DNA of 64,000 nt. Origin: Echinostoma caproni. Taxonomy: Eukaryota > Platyhelminthes > Trematoda > Plagiorchiida > Echinostomatidae. The notes beneath the pieces are model-generated. The model made no database searches, was not told where the DNA came from, and was given only the letters and a program-made list of their open reading frames with translations. Shown here one piece after another: positions 1 to 11,562 of this stretch; position 1 is the stretch's first letter, and every line of letters starts with the position of its first letter. Made by a program: the position numbers and the translations under genes. Location of the stretch: the NCBI GenBank assembly GCA_900618425.1, contig UZAN01039633.1, forward strand, positions 1,997-65,996, in the 5' to 3' direction.

Positions 1-1593
1 TGTAAACAATAGTGTAGCCGAAATCTTCCTTAAACTCTGGCGAACGTGATTTGACAACAGATTAGGTTCGGTTCAGAGAGAAAAGTAGATGATAACAAAT
101 AGCTGAATGATGTTTCGCACAATGATAATACCCAATAATAAGCAACCCAATTTTCCGGAACCTGATTCCCTGGCAAGTTTATTCAAAGGGTTTTAGATGT
201 AATACCAGATTTATGCGATATTCCAAAATACTTTTCACTTGAGACAGGGATGAAGGTGTGTTTAGACATACGAAAAGTAATAACAATCTTGCGCTTTACA
301 TAAGGTGGAAAACTTTATTTTGCCAATATCCATTGAATGATGAAACCTTGCGTTCTCCATGTTCCAATAATTCTACTGACACTCTCATACTATTTTTGAT
401 CATTAGATTACCACTTCTCCTTCGGTTAGGTTGGTGCCGGTCTTTCCAGAACTGGCGACAACTAATATCATGTGATTGTCGCAGTCTTGAGCAGATGTGT
501 ACTGTTTGAGCAAACTGTGGTAATAGGAATCTACCACCACTAGTATCTTGATTTGAGATGAAAGCACTTCTCAGATCGATGTGCGGCTCGATCAAATTAT
601 AACATGTTCACCGTGTGCATCTCCGTTTGTTGTGATACAATCACGTGTTTATTAAATCTGTGCTTTCTGGAACTATGTATTGGCAACTGATCCTTGCGTT
701 AAAGGCCTGCTTTCGTAACCGTATTTTTTCTACAGCTATATACTGCCATACGAACCTGTACTGCTTGTACTATTCTGATAATAATTTGCTGCCTCTTTGT
801 ATCACCGAATAAGTTTCAATTAATCTTCGTGAATGAGGTGAACAATCAAAGGTCTAACATGAGAAAGTTTATGACAGTGATGCGATCTAAACAAACTAAA
901 TTTGGGACAGTTCGACGATCATTCAACTGATCATTGTCAGCCGAAACGGATGGCCAATCCCACACTCGAATAATCAAGTCATAAAACATAAGCGGGAAGA
1001 TTATGAAGTACGCTCAACCGAGTACCGCGTTTCACCAAGATGCTAGCAGTAGATTAGCATGAGAAACGTCATCGTCTCATGGGAATCCTGGATCCATTTA
1101 TTCATCACATCAATATAGAAAGATGACGCAAGTCGTGAGATGTCAAAATTTCGTTTAATCTCCGTAATCGCCAACGTCAAAACAAACATGACGCATATGT
1201 ATAGCGCAACAGATTGTTAAATCCTGTTGAACGAACGTGGACCGATAAACTGGGGCTATTCAAATCAAATGTAAGAGGTCAGCTCCACCGCAAGCTAAAT
1301 GATTATTATTATTATTGACTTTGGGGTGCATAAAATGGGATGATGTAGTCTGAATTATTACACCTCACTAAATACTAAGCCCTTCACTTTGCGGTTACGC
1401 AATAAAGGTTAGAACGAGGAAGTGGGATATTTATATGACGGTTGCAATGAGGACAACAACCAGACTGTGTTCACTTTTCTCTCTGTATCAGTATGCTATG
1501 CTAAATAACCCTGATTTGCCCGGAGCTGAAAATCCATCCACTTATTACTTATTGAATGAGAGTAATAGAGGATTTGGTTCAATTTCATATGTT
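1..1593. other. Intergenic, no gene recognised
   Basis: AT-rich sequence on both strands. The open frames here are under 100 codons, show no recognisable domain and have no splice context that links them. I see nothing to annotate. Confidence 0.5.
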
Positions 1594-1699
1594 GGATTCC
1601 TCGTGTGTAGAGTAAATGAGGCGTGAAGTGAAAAGCTGTTTCAGCTGTTTCAACCTATTCGAATCTCATCAGCGGTGCAAATCCATCGACCCAGTCAAT
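1594..1699 (-). repeat. SINE-A, 3' half, inverted
   Basis: This segment reads on the minus strand as the 3' half of the SINE-A family. It shares the conserved blocks GAAACAGCTG, GATGAG and GTCGATGGATTTGCA with the copies at 1700-1935, 7424-7655 and 10286-10490. It lies head-to-head with the plus-strand copy that follows at once, so the pair forms a fold-back. Confidence 0.6.
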
Positions 1700-1935
1700 A
1701 ACAAGCTGGCAAAGATGGACTGTACTATTTCGTGTAGATGGAAAATGAAAAGAAAACGCCCTGATCAGTTGCCCAATGGCCGAGTGGGTAACATGCCTGC
1801 GTTCTGCCTGTGATGTCCCGGCTTCGATTTCCAATGGCGTCGATGGATTGGCATCGCTGATGAGACCCAACCAGGTTGAAACAGCTGTCCAGTGCTCCTT
1901 AGCTTTTCAGTTCACGCTTTATTCACAAGACGGAT
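1700..1935 (+). repeat. SINE-A copy, tRNA-derived SINE
   Basis: The tRNA-like part has an A-box-like TGGCCGAGTGGG near 1778 and a B-box-like GGCTTCGATTTCC near 1823, followed by a tRNA-unrelated tail with CAGCTGTCCAGTGCT and TTCAGTTCACGC. The same layout recurs at least six times in the window in both orientations. The internal polymerase III promoter elements and the dispersal fit a short interspersed element mobilised by a LINE. The short open frames over this region are read-through of the repeat. Confidence 0.75.
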
Positions 1936-4048
1936 TCCCCACAGAAAATTCATTATTTGAAAAGACTAAAATATTGAACTCACATTTCTAGGTTGAACTG
2001 AATTTTTGATATCAGAACTATATGAAATTCTGCAGAATAGCAATATCCGATTATCCCTTATATGGACAATAGATGAGTCAATGTTCATTGATTAAATAAA
2101 AAAGAAAAGCTTTCCGTTGTTACTTCATGAAATTCCAAAAGATTAATAAATAAATTTAAACAAAGAAAACAGTTGTAGTATGCAGGGACCGACCCCAGAC
2201 CGGAATCCAATCGAAACACTGACAGCAGGTTGACTCCGGGCAACGCCGTTCGAAATCTTGAAACACTAGCGTCATACCAAAAGGCCGAACAGTCCCTGGC
2301 CACTAACTGACGCTCTCAGTGCACAGGTAGGACACACCCCTCGCAGTAGGTTTTCCGTGGAGGGGGATTCCAGTTACCTGCAAGACAGGAAAAATACAAA
2401 AGCAACCCTGAACCAAATGGGTCCAGTGAGACATGCAGACGACTCACACTAAATTTGAAATGGCTATGCCCGTGGTTTCACTACACAGTTACTCCAGAAT
2501 TACACACCAGTGAATTTCTTCTAAATAAAAAACAAACTGATAGTTTCTCTTTGATCCAGTCAAAATGCCTTGAACAAAAGAGCCTTCGGATTTGAAAGCC
2601 GCTAGGCTGCACGTTGGTTTTCAGTTCCCTGCTGTAAACAGTTTTATAGTTGGAGAACACGATACTCAGTAATCGGTGTGGGTGCTCCGACAATTTTTCA
2701 TTCATTCAATTTCTCAGGCGTAAGTTCGCTCACGAACATTTGATGGATGCTTGAGTTCCTCGCTCACCTGAAACTGTTATCCATGGATATTCTGATCCCC
2801 AAAGCATAGATTTGCCCGGTTTCCGAGGTATTATATCACTGCACCGAGGTAGTTCGTCAAATGAATAATGTATCCATTGTTTGAATGTGTACAATCATTA
2901 GAATCTCTAATGTCCTTTTCGATTACCAATCATTATTTTCTAAGCTCCCTTAAAATGTAGCTGTATCATCAGGAAATGCTTTCACAGCTAATAAATAACA
3001 TTTAAAATTATTCGATCAACTGTTGAACTTCGCCCTATACAGAGCAAACGGGGGTTTAGATGAAAACGACAAAGAAGAACTGAGCAGCTGTTTCGACGTA
3101 GTAATTTTTTGATTTTTTACCAGCTAAATGATAAATAAAGCTCTACTCTCTTCTGTGGTAAATTTTATTGCTAAATCGTAAAATCAGATACACTGAGCTT
3201 TCTTTTAAATCGGTATTGATTTTTGAATGATTGCTGATGAGTAGCGTTCAACCCAGATTTCGTCAATTTCGTCCAGAACAAAAGTTTTTGTAGTCCTAAT
3301 TCAAAACGGGTAGACTGAACGTCTACCTTCGATGCACAAAACCGTACGGAAAGCACTTTGTGTCTCCGTATTCATCGTATTTGTACAAATGTTTTACACG
3401 CTCGTTTGTGACCTCAAATAGTCAGCAGGAAAAAGTATAGGATCACATGGCGTTTATATCCGTTTAATTTATGGGACGTAACTCGTGACCAGTCTGAACA
3501 AATGCAAATCGTAGCATTATCTGAGTAAGAATCAGGCTTCTGACACTTGAGTGTATACTCACGTACCAGTCAGAAGCGCTTTCAGACTGCCTTCAGTCTA
3601 CGAATTCTTACCTCACAAAGCGCATTCAAAACACCCGCCAAAATCATCTTGACTTTGCACGCCGTTCTGCGTATGAAGGTGCGTATGTGTGTTTGTGTGT
3701 GCGGGTGCGCATATGCAGTAGGCATTGAAGCTTACCACTGAAAGCCAAACGTGGTCGCTGCACTTTGACGGTAAAAGAACAGTGAGGTATGTTCTCTGAG
3801 CACGGTAGCCGACAATTGCCAGTTCCATGCTTCACTGATACACGCACGCAATCCCACGTGCACAAACACACACTCGTCTGTATCAGGCTGAGCTATGTGT
3901 GTGACTATCCTCTCGCCTTCTCCCTCATGCAGATATCAACAATATTGATCGGCGCATGATGGCACTGCTGACTTCTAAATCTCAGGCGACCCAAAGTTAC
4001 GTGTGCATGTTTGCTTCACCTATTGCCTGTTAGTACATTGGAATTTTA
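1936..4048. other. Intergenic, no gene recognised
   Basis: No gene is supported. The stretch 2160-2470 is more GC-rich than its surroundings and may be an old dispersed repeat, with a faint tRNA-like B box on the minus strand. A GT-rich run lies at about 3680-3715. The stretch ends at the upstream region of the calcium-binding protein gene. Confidence 0.45.
3036..3100 (-). repeat. SINE-A 3' fragment
   Basis: A short minus-strand remnant. The blocks ACAGAGCAAA and GAGCAGCTGTTTCGACG match the 3' end of SINE-A as seen at 7424-7500 and 34472-34560. It has no tRNA head and is probably 5'-truncated. Confidence 0.45.
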
Positions 4049-4058
4049 TTATATATAA
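4049..4058 (+). promoter_or_regulatory. Candidate TATA box of gene A
   Basis: TTATATATAA lies 52-61 nt upstream of the chosen ATG at 4110. Gene B has a TATA-like CTTTATAA at a similar distance (about 48-55 nt) from its own ATG. Both would predict a short 5' leader. This is an inference from position only. Confidence 0.35.
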
Positions 4059-4109
4059 CAGATCTGACACAGTTTTCATCGCGTTTCGTTCCTTATCCCA
4101 AAGAATTCA

Positions 4110-7037
4110 ATGGATGCGTTTGTCAAGTCGTTTTTGGCCGTAGATAAAGATGGAAGTGGGAAGATTACAATGGATGAATTGACTCACTATGTGGAAGAGA
4201 ACCACATGGACTCAATGATGGTTACGGTAGGTGTTAGTCACACACCAGTGGACAGTGACTGGAACATGTCTGCTAACATATACGTTATATAAGCTTGCTG
4301 CGTTAATGTTTGGTCAAACACTTTACACTTGCTTTTGAATACTTGTATTGCGTTTCTGAGCAGATGAAGTTCGACAGATTGCATATGATAGCGATCGAAA
4401 TTTCCACGAATCTCCTTTACCTTGTCCGTATTATCGGCTCTCTTGTATACATTCCTTCGCAATGATGCATATTATACGTTGAAATCTGACTACACTAATT
4501 TCTTTAAACTGAAGAATGAGAAAAAAGTATTTGAGAGTAGAAAAGAAATATGTTGCACATATATATTTTGAATTTCTTTATCCTAGGTTTTCCTTCGAAT
4601 GCTCGTACATTTGATGCTATCAGGAAGCCACCAAATGAATGCCATTAACAAGTTCTGGGCATAAATCTTGCCTCCCGAAATCACAATCGTGTGGCTTTGG
4701 TAGAGTTCAAACTATTTTCTAGGCTGAAACGGAGGATTTGAGCCACAGAGTTGTGCAATATCGTTCAATTCGCAACGTGATGCCCAAATCAAAACGATTA
4801 TCAAATATAGAGTCTGGAAGGAAGAAGTGCATTCCGAGGTGTGGAGTAATAAACACGTTAAATGATCAAATATATATGGTTGTCATGAGGAGGTACGGAG
4901 AAAAGTTGATGACTTGGACGATTTCAGGAAAAGCTGAAAGATGTAACCTGTGAAATCGTTATCCCTGCCCCTATTTGTGTGTAAACATCAATGAAATAGC
5001 AAACAGACTAGGTCTGTACCAGTCCCAAATCATTGCTTTAATTCTACAGCATATGTGAACTTTACATCCGGTTCCCAATTATGAGTAATCAGTCAATCTC
5101 CAAGAGTAAAAGCAAATGCTTCATTCCCAATCAAACCTCCCGTTTTGCTTTTCTTCCTCACACCAGAGGTGGATGCAGCTGTTTGATCCGGACAAAACGG
5201 GCTATATTACATTGGAAAATTTCTGTGACAAATTGGGCTTGAAACCGGAGGAAATGTGAGTATGCATCGTATTTTCCTCCCTTTGTTAGTTATGTTTTTT
5301 ACTTTTTATTCGAATTCCAGGCATGCAAATATGAGTATAGGCAAATGGAAACAAAAATTACAATTAATCACCTGCATTTGCTTTCGTTGGATAGATAACA
5401 AAACAGTCTCTTGCTAGGAAGTGTGGGGTTACAATCAAACAAAGGTCTGTCAGGAGACACAAAATTGGGAAGTTAAGCAGTGATTCTGAGATTCACATAT
5501 ACCAAATGTTGCTGTGCTTTGACAACCGCTACCAGGATTACTGGAATCCGGGAGTCAAGGCAAAATGTTTAAAGACGTTACCAGCAGTAGTAAACCAGAC
5601 ATGATATATGCAATGATGATATATCTGACTCGGAGGAATAGACCCTTGCTCAATTCGGACGAAGCAATCTTTCATTGGTAAAATGGCTGTTTTGATTATG
5701 TTCTGTAATTGATAGAAAGATTAACAAGAGTTTTTGGGTGTTATAATTACTTTCAAAATCGCTCATTCCAGACATTTGTGGCCAAGTCATTTTTAGTCAG
5801 ATCACAGCGATCTCCAAACGTTGTATGGTACTGAAGCTTGAATTAGACTCGGGATTACTAACAAGCACAACGAACCGTGCGCAACCGCAACGCACCTAGA
5901 TTAGTAGATAGCGGATATAATTCATTCAGCTTCTAGGTGGTCAACCAATTGGTCATATCATTTGCATCCTCTCTGAAGTCTGNCTGCCTAGAATAATTAA
6001 GGTAGAGATAATATGAACGTAAATTGAAATACATTTTGATCTTGTTAATCATTGGCGGTACGTAGCCAGCAAGCTTCGTAGGTCCGAGGCTTGTGAACTC
6101 ACTGTTGGGCATTTGGTGGTTAATGTAACGCGGTCATGGTTTCTTGAATGCCGAGGCAAATACTAGAAAACCTTGGTTTTACAGATTTTATTTCTCATCT
6201 TGTATAAGTTTAAGTTCGTGAATGTCAACACTTATACACATTCATCATTACATAACTGCAAGTGAACCAGAAAATGGTTCAACTGGTCATGAGAGGTCAT
6301 GAGCCACAAAACTCCATTCGAAACTGTGCGCTAATGCAGACATTAGCTGACACAGAATACACCACAATACTAATACCGATACTTCTCGGGAATAAAATTA
6401 TCCTGGGAAAATAAAATGATAGATGAATAGAATCAATTTTATCTTTAGGCCGGAAATCGGATTCATCGTTGTTTGTTTACTCATCCGATCATCGAGATCA
6501 TTTGCGGTGTGTCAGTGGGGGAGTCAGGACTAGGACCTTGATACTCTTTTGAACCGCATGTGTATAAGCGCTTATTCATCTTTATCTGAATTAGATAACA
6601 GAATATGTTCGTCTGCATTGTGAGATATGATGGATATATATTTTTTCTGCATTCTCTTTTCCAACTGCATACTTCCTTCCCCAACATCTACTGTCTCGAT
6701 CAAAAACGGATATTTCAGTAAAAAACAGCAAATGGAATCTGTCGAGTCCAGACCTCTCCCATCCGATGTCTATGTTATCTATGATAAACTGCCCCTGAAG
6801 GATCAGTGGATACTATGCGAGGAGACCAAAAGATTAGTTCGCAACCTGAAAGAAGACGAGGACAGAACTGAATTATCGCGTCAGCTGAAGAACTTTGCCG
6901 ATGAACGACTGGGTCCACATTGGCAAGTGGCCATTGTTGAGGGCAGCTATTGGATCACGTTCTCCCATCTGCCAGAACATTCATTCCAGTTCGCCTACGA
7001 TGGTCATGCATATCTGTTCTGGAAAATACCCGCGTAA
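4110..7037 (+). CDS. Gene A: tegumental calcium-binding protein (EF-hand pair + dynein light chain domain)
   Basis: Three exons are visible: 4110-4226, 5167-5255 and 6719-7037 (stop TAA). They join in frame (donors GTAGGT and GTGAGT, acceptors CACACCAG and TATTTCAG) into 174 residues, close to the usual 180-190 of the family. Exon 1 holds EF-hand 1 with a canonical loop at residues 12-23 (DKDGSGKITMDE). Exon 2 holds EF-hand 2 at 46-57 (DPDKTGYITLEN), where the last ligand position is Asn instead of Glu. Exon 3 carries the dynein-light-chain-like domain, about residues 85-174, with the hallmark GSYWITFSH and a C-terminal FWKIPA. Related fluke proteins (Schistosoma TAL/Sm20.8, Fasciola CaBP/FH22) sit in the tegument, bind calcium and are IgE antigens; the light-chain-like part is thought to mediate dimerisation or cargo contact. 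The introns are 940 and 1463 nt; the second holds a single N at 5983. The assignment is firm; the exact orthologue is unknown. Confidence 0.9.
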
Positions 7038-7423
7038 CATACCCAGGTTTCCCCGCTTTACGCGTGCGAAAACGAACCAAAACGAACAAATCGGTTGTTG
7101 TAAATTATCACCTCACGGTTCAGATGCTTTGGTTTTACACACACACACGATGAGAAAATTATTTTCTAATGTTTATCATTTCTAATTTTGAATAGTCGGA
7201 GTGCAATTAGCGACTAAATAATTTGTTGATCAGTAAAAAGTTAAACTAGCAGAAATCGATATCAACTCATGTTTAATGTTAAAATCCCTTTATAGGAAAC
7301 TGTCCGAAGTAATCAAAAACTCACGCATATTGATTGGTACTCAGTTTTATCCATCGACTCAAAGGTTATGTGCCTCAGCAGAAGCTATCCGGATAATGAC
7401 AACATAATGTCATTGGGGAAATT
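7038..7423. other. 3' flank of gene A
   Basis: AT-rich downstream region. It holds a short CA run (7137-7148) and no clear AATAAA close to the stop; only weak variants such as AAATAAT near 7214 are seen. No further gene. Confidence 0.4.
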
Positions 7424-7655
7424 CGTCGTGTATATAGAGAATAAAGTGTGAACTGAAAAGTTAATGATACACTGAACAGCTGTTTCGACGTGGTTGGGTC
7501 TCATCAGCAATGCTAATCCCTCGATCCAATTGGAAATCGAACCCGAGACCTCACAGGCAGACATGCTACCCACTCGGCCACTGAGCAACCGATCAGGGCG
7601 TTTTTCATTTTCCATTTGCACGATATAGCACAACCCATCTTTGCGAGCTTGATAC
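7424..7655 (-). repeat. SINE-A copy, near full length
   Basis: The minus strand gives the complete family layout: a leader with CGCAAAGATGGG, then AATGGAAAATGAAAAACGCC, an A-box-like TGGCCGAGTGGG, a B-box-like GGTTCGATTTCC, and the tail with GAAACAGCTGTTCAGTG. The 172-codon open frame across 7385-7903 is read-through of this copy and the next one and does not look like a host protein. Confidence 0.75.
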
Positions 7656-7779
7656 GGGCCAGGGACCTCGCTCATCTCAGCACTAGCCTCCGGCTTATGA
7701 CTCGGGGATTTTACTCGGTTGGAAACAATCACAACCTGACTACTTGTTTCATGTGGGTAACGGAGGTGTTGATTCAATT

Positions 7780-7865
7780 CCAAAGGGGTGATTCGTTGTG
7801 TATAGAACCAATGAAGCGTGAACTGAACAGCTAGGAAGCACTGGACAGCTGTTTCAACCTGATTG
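7780..7865 (-). repeat. SINE-A 3' half
   Basis: A second minus-strand copy of the SINE-A tail (ATTCGTTGTGTATAGA, GAAGCGTGAACTGAA, GAAGCACTGGACAGCTG). It lacks the tRNA-derived head and follows the near-complete copy after about 125 nt of other sequence. Confidence 0.65.
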
Positions 7866-8669
7866 TCTGTGGATGCAAAGGCCTCGGTTAACATTACCGT
7901 CACTCACCATTATCAGAAACATCATTATAAACTTTTGAACTGCTACAACTTGAATAACCATGATTATTGATCGCTCATATAAAATCAACTGTTTCGTGTG
8001 CACACTGATGATGTGACTTCTTTAAGTCAGACGACCGTTGTTTAGCATAGACCCATCCATGTCGACTGTTTAAGAGCCCCGGAAAATTGTTCAAGATCCC
8101 TAGTCAATCAATATTAGATAGTAGTGATTGTGTCAATATATTCTGTGTGAGTATGGATTTAATGATGCTCAGTTAGAAGCCAAAATCGATAATACTAAAA
8201 CAACCGTTACCAAGCGTGTGACCGTTTACTCCCCACCGGTGTGGAATCACTTATCTCTACACATATAACGCCGTATAGTAAAAAATACACCAAAAAGGCT
8301 GAAGCAATACAACGACAACAAAATGATTCAATAGATGTGTGGAAGACAACGAATATATGAGCATCACAATACTCACTTTTTTGCTCATACATGCCTGGAC
8401 AGAATTCCACGCAACCAGTTGTCTCTAATAATTTTCAATCACATCATTGAGCTTCGAATAAGCAGGAGAAGTAAGCAAATTAAACTAATTCTGTGAATAT
8501 CCAAATCAATCAGAGGTAAATAGGTAAATAGGCACAACAGAAAGTAGTTTGCGTTCATGGTGCACCAAATTACACGACTCTGAAGGGCAGGATTCTCTCT
8601 CTAATTCATACAATTTGGGAAGTAAGTTGGAGGGGTAAGAGCTGCCAAGGAGGTCTCGTTGCTCATTTG

Positions 8670-8687
8670 ATATATATATATATATAT
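8670..8687. repeat. (TA)n microsatellite
   Basis: Nine alternating AT units in a row, directly upstream of a tRNA-like repeat. Confidence 0.9.
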
Positions 8688-8744
8688 GCCCTCAAGAGTG
8701 GGTTTGAATACCACGAGGAATACTAATCGTTTGGTAATTCAAAC

Positions 8745-8860
8745 TCGGCAGTGGTCAAGTGGTCAAGGTCATCGAAATAGCCACCCGGCGGTCCTGGGTT
8801 CGAACCTGGCCACCACCACTCGCTTCCCTCATTTTTGTCTTTCTTCATGCAGACTTTGTA
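8745..8860 (+). repeat. tRNA-like SINE (third family)
   Basis: An A-box-like TGGTCAAGTGG (near 8752) and a perfect B box GGTTCGAACCT (near 8798) lie about 45 nt apart, followed by CCACCACCACTCGCTTCCC and a T-rich tail. The spacing and boxes are those of a tRNA-derived SINE. It does not fold as a normal tRNA because the acceptor and anticodon stems do not close. Weakly related sequences appear at 9621-9700, 14495-14660 and 62440-62530. Confidence 0.5.
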
Positions 8861-10285
8861 TGACTACGATTCCTTTCTAGAACGTTGGATGAACATGCTC
8901 AATAAATCAAAAGGAAGTTAAAAGTTGATTTATAATTATTAACTCACAATTCATTGAATAGAACTACTGGTACATATGCTTTTTCATCCTCGAATACCGC
9001 CAGATATTGCGGTTGACCGTAACATACATACTGTGAGCAAGTCGATTATTATGAGTGTAGTCTGATGCACATTTAATCCGATAGTATGATAATCACGATT
9101 GATTGGAGCAAAGTGAAATGATTACCAGCTGATCAGTCAAGCGTACAAGTTAATGAAGTCACTCGAAATGAGCAGGTAGAATTACATGTTGAATAAATGA
9201 CTGGATGATTGTAGGAAACTGCATAATTATGGAAGTAAGATTTCAATGGATGATGTAAAATAAGTTTGGGAGCTTTCCATGCAAACGAACAGAGTGGGTG
9301 TTTTTGATCGCGTATGTCCCTTAATTGCCAGTAGAAGTGAGCGTGTGGTATATGCGGTCATACGGAGCTATACGTCTTGAAGTCGAGCACTTGTGAGTTG
9401 GCTCTTAAGTAACCATAAACAAATGTGTTCACGAAAACTCAATCCTCTACATTGTGTGACGGATAGTTCGTAAATACAAAGTGAGGCGATGGGGATTCCT
9501 AGACACAAGCCCCGTCATTTTCTATTTTCGTGTTTCGTACAAATCAGCCCAAAATGTGCAACTATTTCATGGGTTTCACATTTTCTTGCATAATCAAGGC
9601 AATCCTCATTGGTTCCCCCAGGTCATCAAGTGATTAGTGACTTGGGGTTTTACTTGCGAATCCCGGTTTAAATTCCCGTTTGGATCTAACTGTTAACGGA
9701 AACCCACAAGGTTGGAGGAGCTATACAGTACTTTTCAGGTTTTCACTTCGCAGTATAACAACGTTTGCGCTGAGATGAGAAACGAAATATCCCATAGTTT
9801 CAAATTGCTAAGCGTTATCTAGAGTTTATAATCGCAACAGGTTTATGACAGGAGTATAATAAATAACCCGGAAGAATTGTATCTCGAGGTGGTTTCCAGT
9901 ACCCATAATTACAACAGTGGCATTGTTTATGGTAAAAAAGTAATTACTAAGATAAGGAAATCTGTTATTGTAGTTGGTCACCTCAGTCATTCTAAAGTTC
10001 GCTAATCATTAGTGGGTTAAATGAATGGAATGTTCGATCGTCAACTCATCTGATAAAATACTAACATACTGCCTAAGTTTTTAACCGTTATATCGCTTCT
10101 CATACGCCCGTGCATTTCATCATCACGAGGGAATCCGTTGCAAATTAAAAGTTACTAACAGATATGGCCGGAGGTAAAATAAAACGCGAGGGATAAAACG
10201 CTCAGCCATTTATTATCTAGTTCACTGATCTCAATCTACGTATTTCCAGTGAATAATGGAAGATGTGGTTCATTTTAAAAGCTGA

Positions 10286-10490
10286 TTTCGTTGTGTATAT
10301 AGCAAATGAAGCGTAAGCTGAAAAGTTGGGAAGCACTGAACAGCTGTTTCTANTATCTGGTTGAGTTCCATCAGCAGTGCAAATCCTTCCATCTAACTGG
10401 GGATCGAACTCGGGACCTCACAGACAGAGCGCAAGCTAACTACCCACTCGACCACCGGGTAGCTGATCAGGGCTTTTTCATTTTCCATTT
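10286..10490 (-). repeat. SINE-A copy with single N
   Basis: Minus-strand copy with both tRNA-like boxes and the tail blocks GAAACAGCTG and CTTCATTTGC. A single N at 10353 falls inside the block that reads GAAACAGCTG in other copies, so it may mark a small indel in the assembly. Confidence 0.7.
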
Positions 10491-11536
10491 ATCAATCTAC
10501 TTTCATTGCTCAAAGTTGTTTGAAGAAACAGTTTTTCGTACATCCGCGTGACGCACATCAACCAGACATATTCTTTAGTAAATTGTCTAATATTCATTTT
10601 AGGGAAGATTTTTTCCTCCAGGGGTAATGGAGGCTAAAAGCACCTACTTCACTGAATGTTAAAATGTTTCAACATTGGAAAATACATTAACTTTGTTTTT
10701 GAACGCATCATAGTAGGCTTCACGCCTTAAGACCAACTATTTTTAATCTTTCTCACATTTAATAATTCCTCTTAACGATTCATAAATGAAACAGTCGTAT
10801 CTGCTTTACTGCTTTCGGTCAATAATCTGAAACGAACATCATTTTACCTGAACGGAGTTCCATAGGATCCTGCTATCTTTATGTTGCTTTATTTATTACT
10901 TAACGTGCAGATATGCTTTTGCATCATCAATCGAAAGGTATAAATGAACAAAAGGATATCGATCGCCCGACAAATTTATCATATAGACGAACACCGCATC
11001 TTAAGATGGTTAGCAGATAAGCACACATGAGTAGGTGTGAGGTTATCTGGTCAAAATATTAGTTCAACTCAAAAATGACTGAAAACGAGAACAGTTTGTC
11101 TGTCTCTCATCCCTCATGACATTCGTCCTGAATTGACTTAGAAATTATGGTGCGGGATTCTTACCTCCTGATACTAATTACCCTGAACATAGATTTCAGA
11201 TAAAAGAAATCCTGAATTCTTGTCTCCATGACAGTCTAAGATGCGATCCGCCCTCATCAAAACATGTATGGAATTTGAATGAACCACTTTTTATTATGGT
11301 GCATGCGCGACATATTCCAGCAGAACTCACCTGGTTGTGGATACGGTAGATTATTTCCAAGTGGCTTTATTATGCGGGAGCAGAGACGCTCGAAATTCGA
11401 TCTTCTCACTTGTTTGAACATACGCACGCACAAATACAATCATTCAGATACAAGATGGCATCAAATGATAGATGATTGAGTATCGGATGATCATTCAGGC
11501 AATGAATGGAAGGCAATGATTTTGCTGCTTTTTTGT

Positions 11537-11562
11537 TGTTGCTGCTTCTGCTGCTGCTGCTG
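11537..11562 (+). repeat. (CTG)n-like trinucleotide run
   Basis: An imperfect run of GTTGTTGCTGCTTCTGCTGC type triplets. No surrounding open frame suggests that it codes for a Leu or Gln tract. Confidence 0.7.

Noticed and set aside
4238..4462. Minus-strand frame of 74 codons in intron 1 of gene A
   Set aside because: No motif and no splice context; it lies in the intron of a clear gene.
7385..7903. Minus-strand frame of 172 codons, the longest without Ns
   Set aside because: It reads through two SINE-A copies and has no protein domain.
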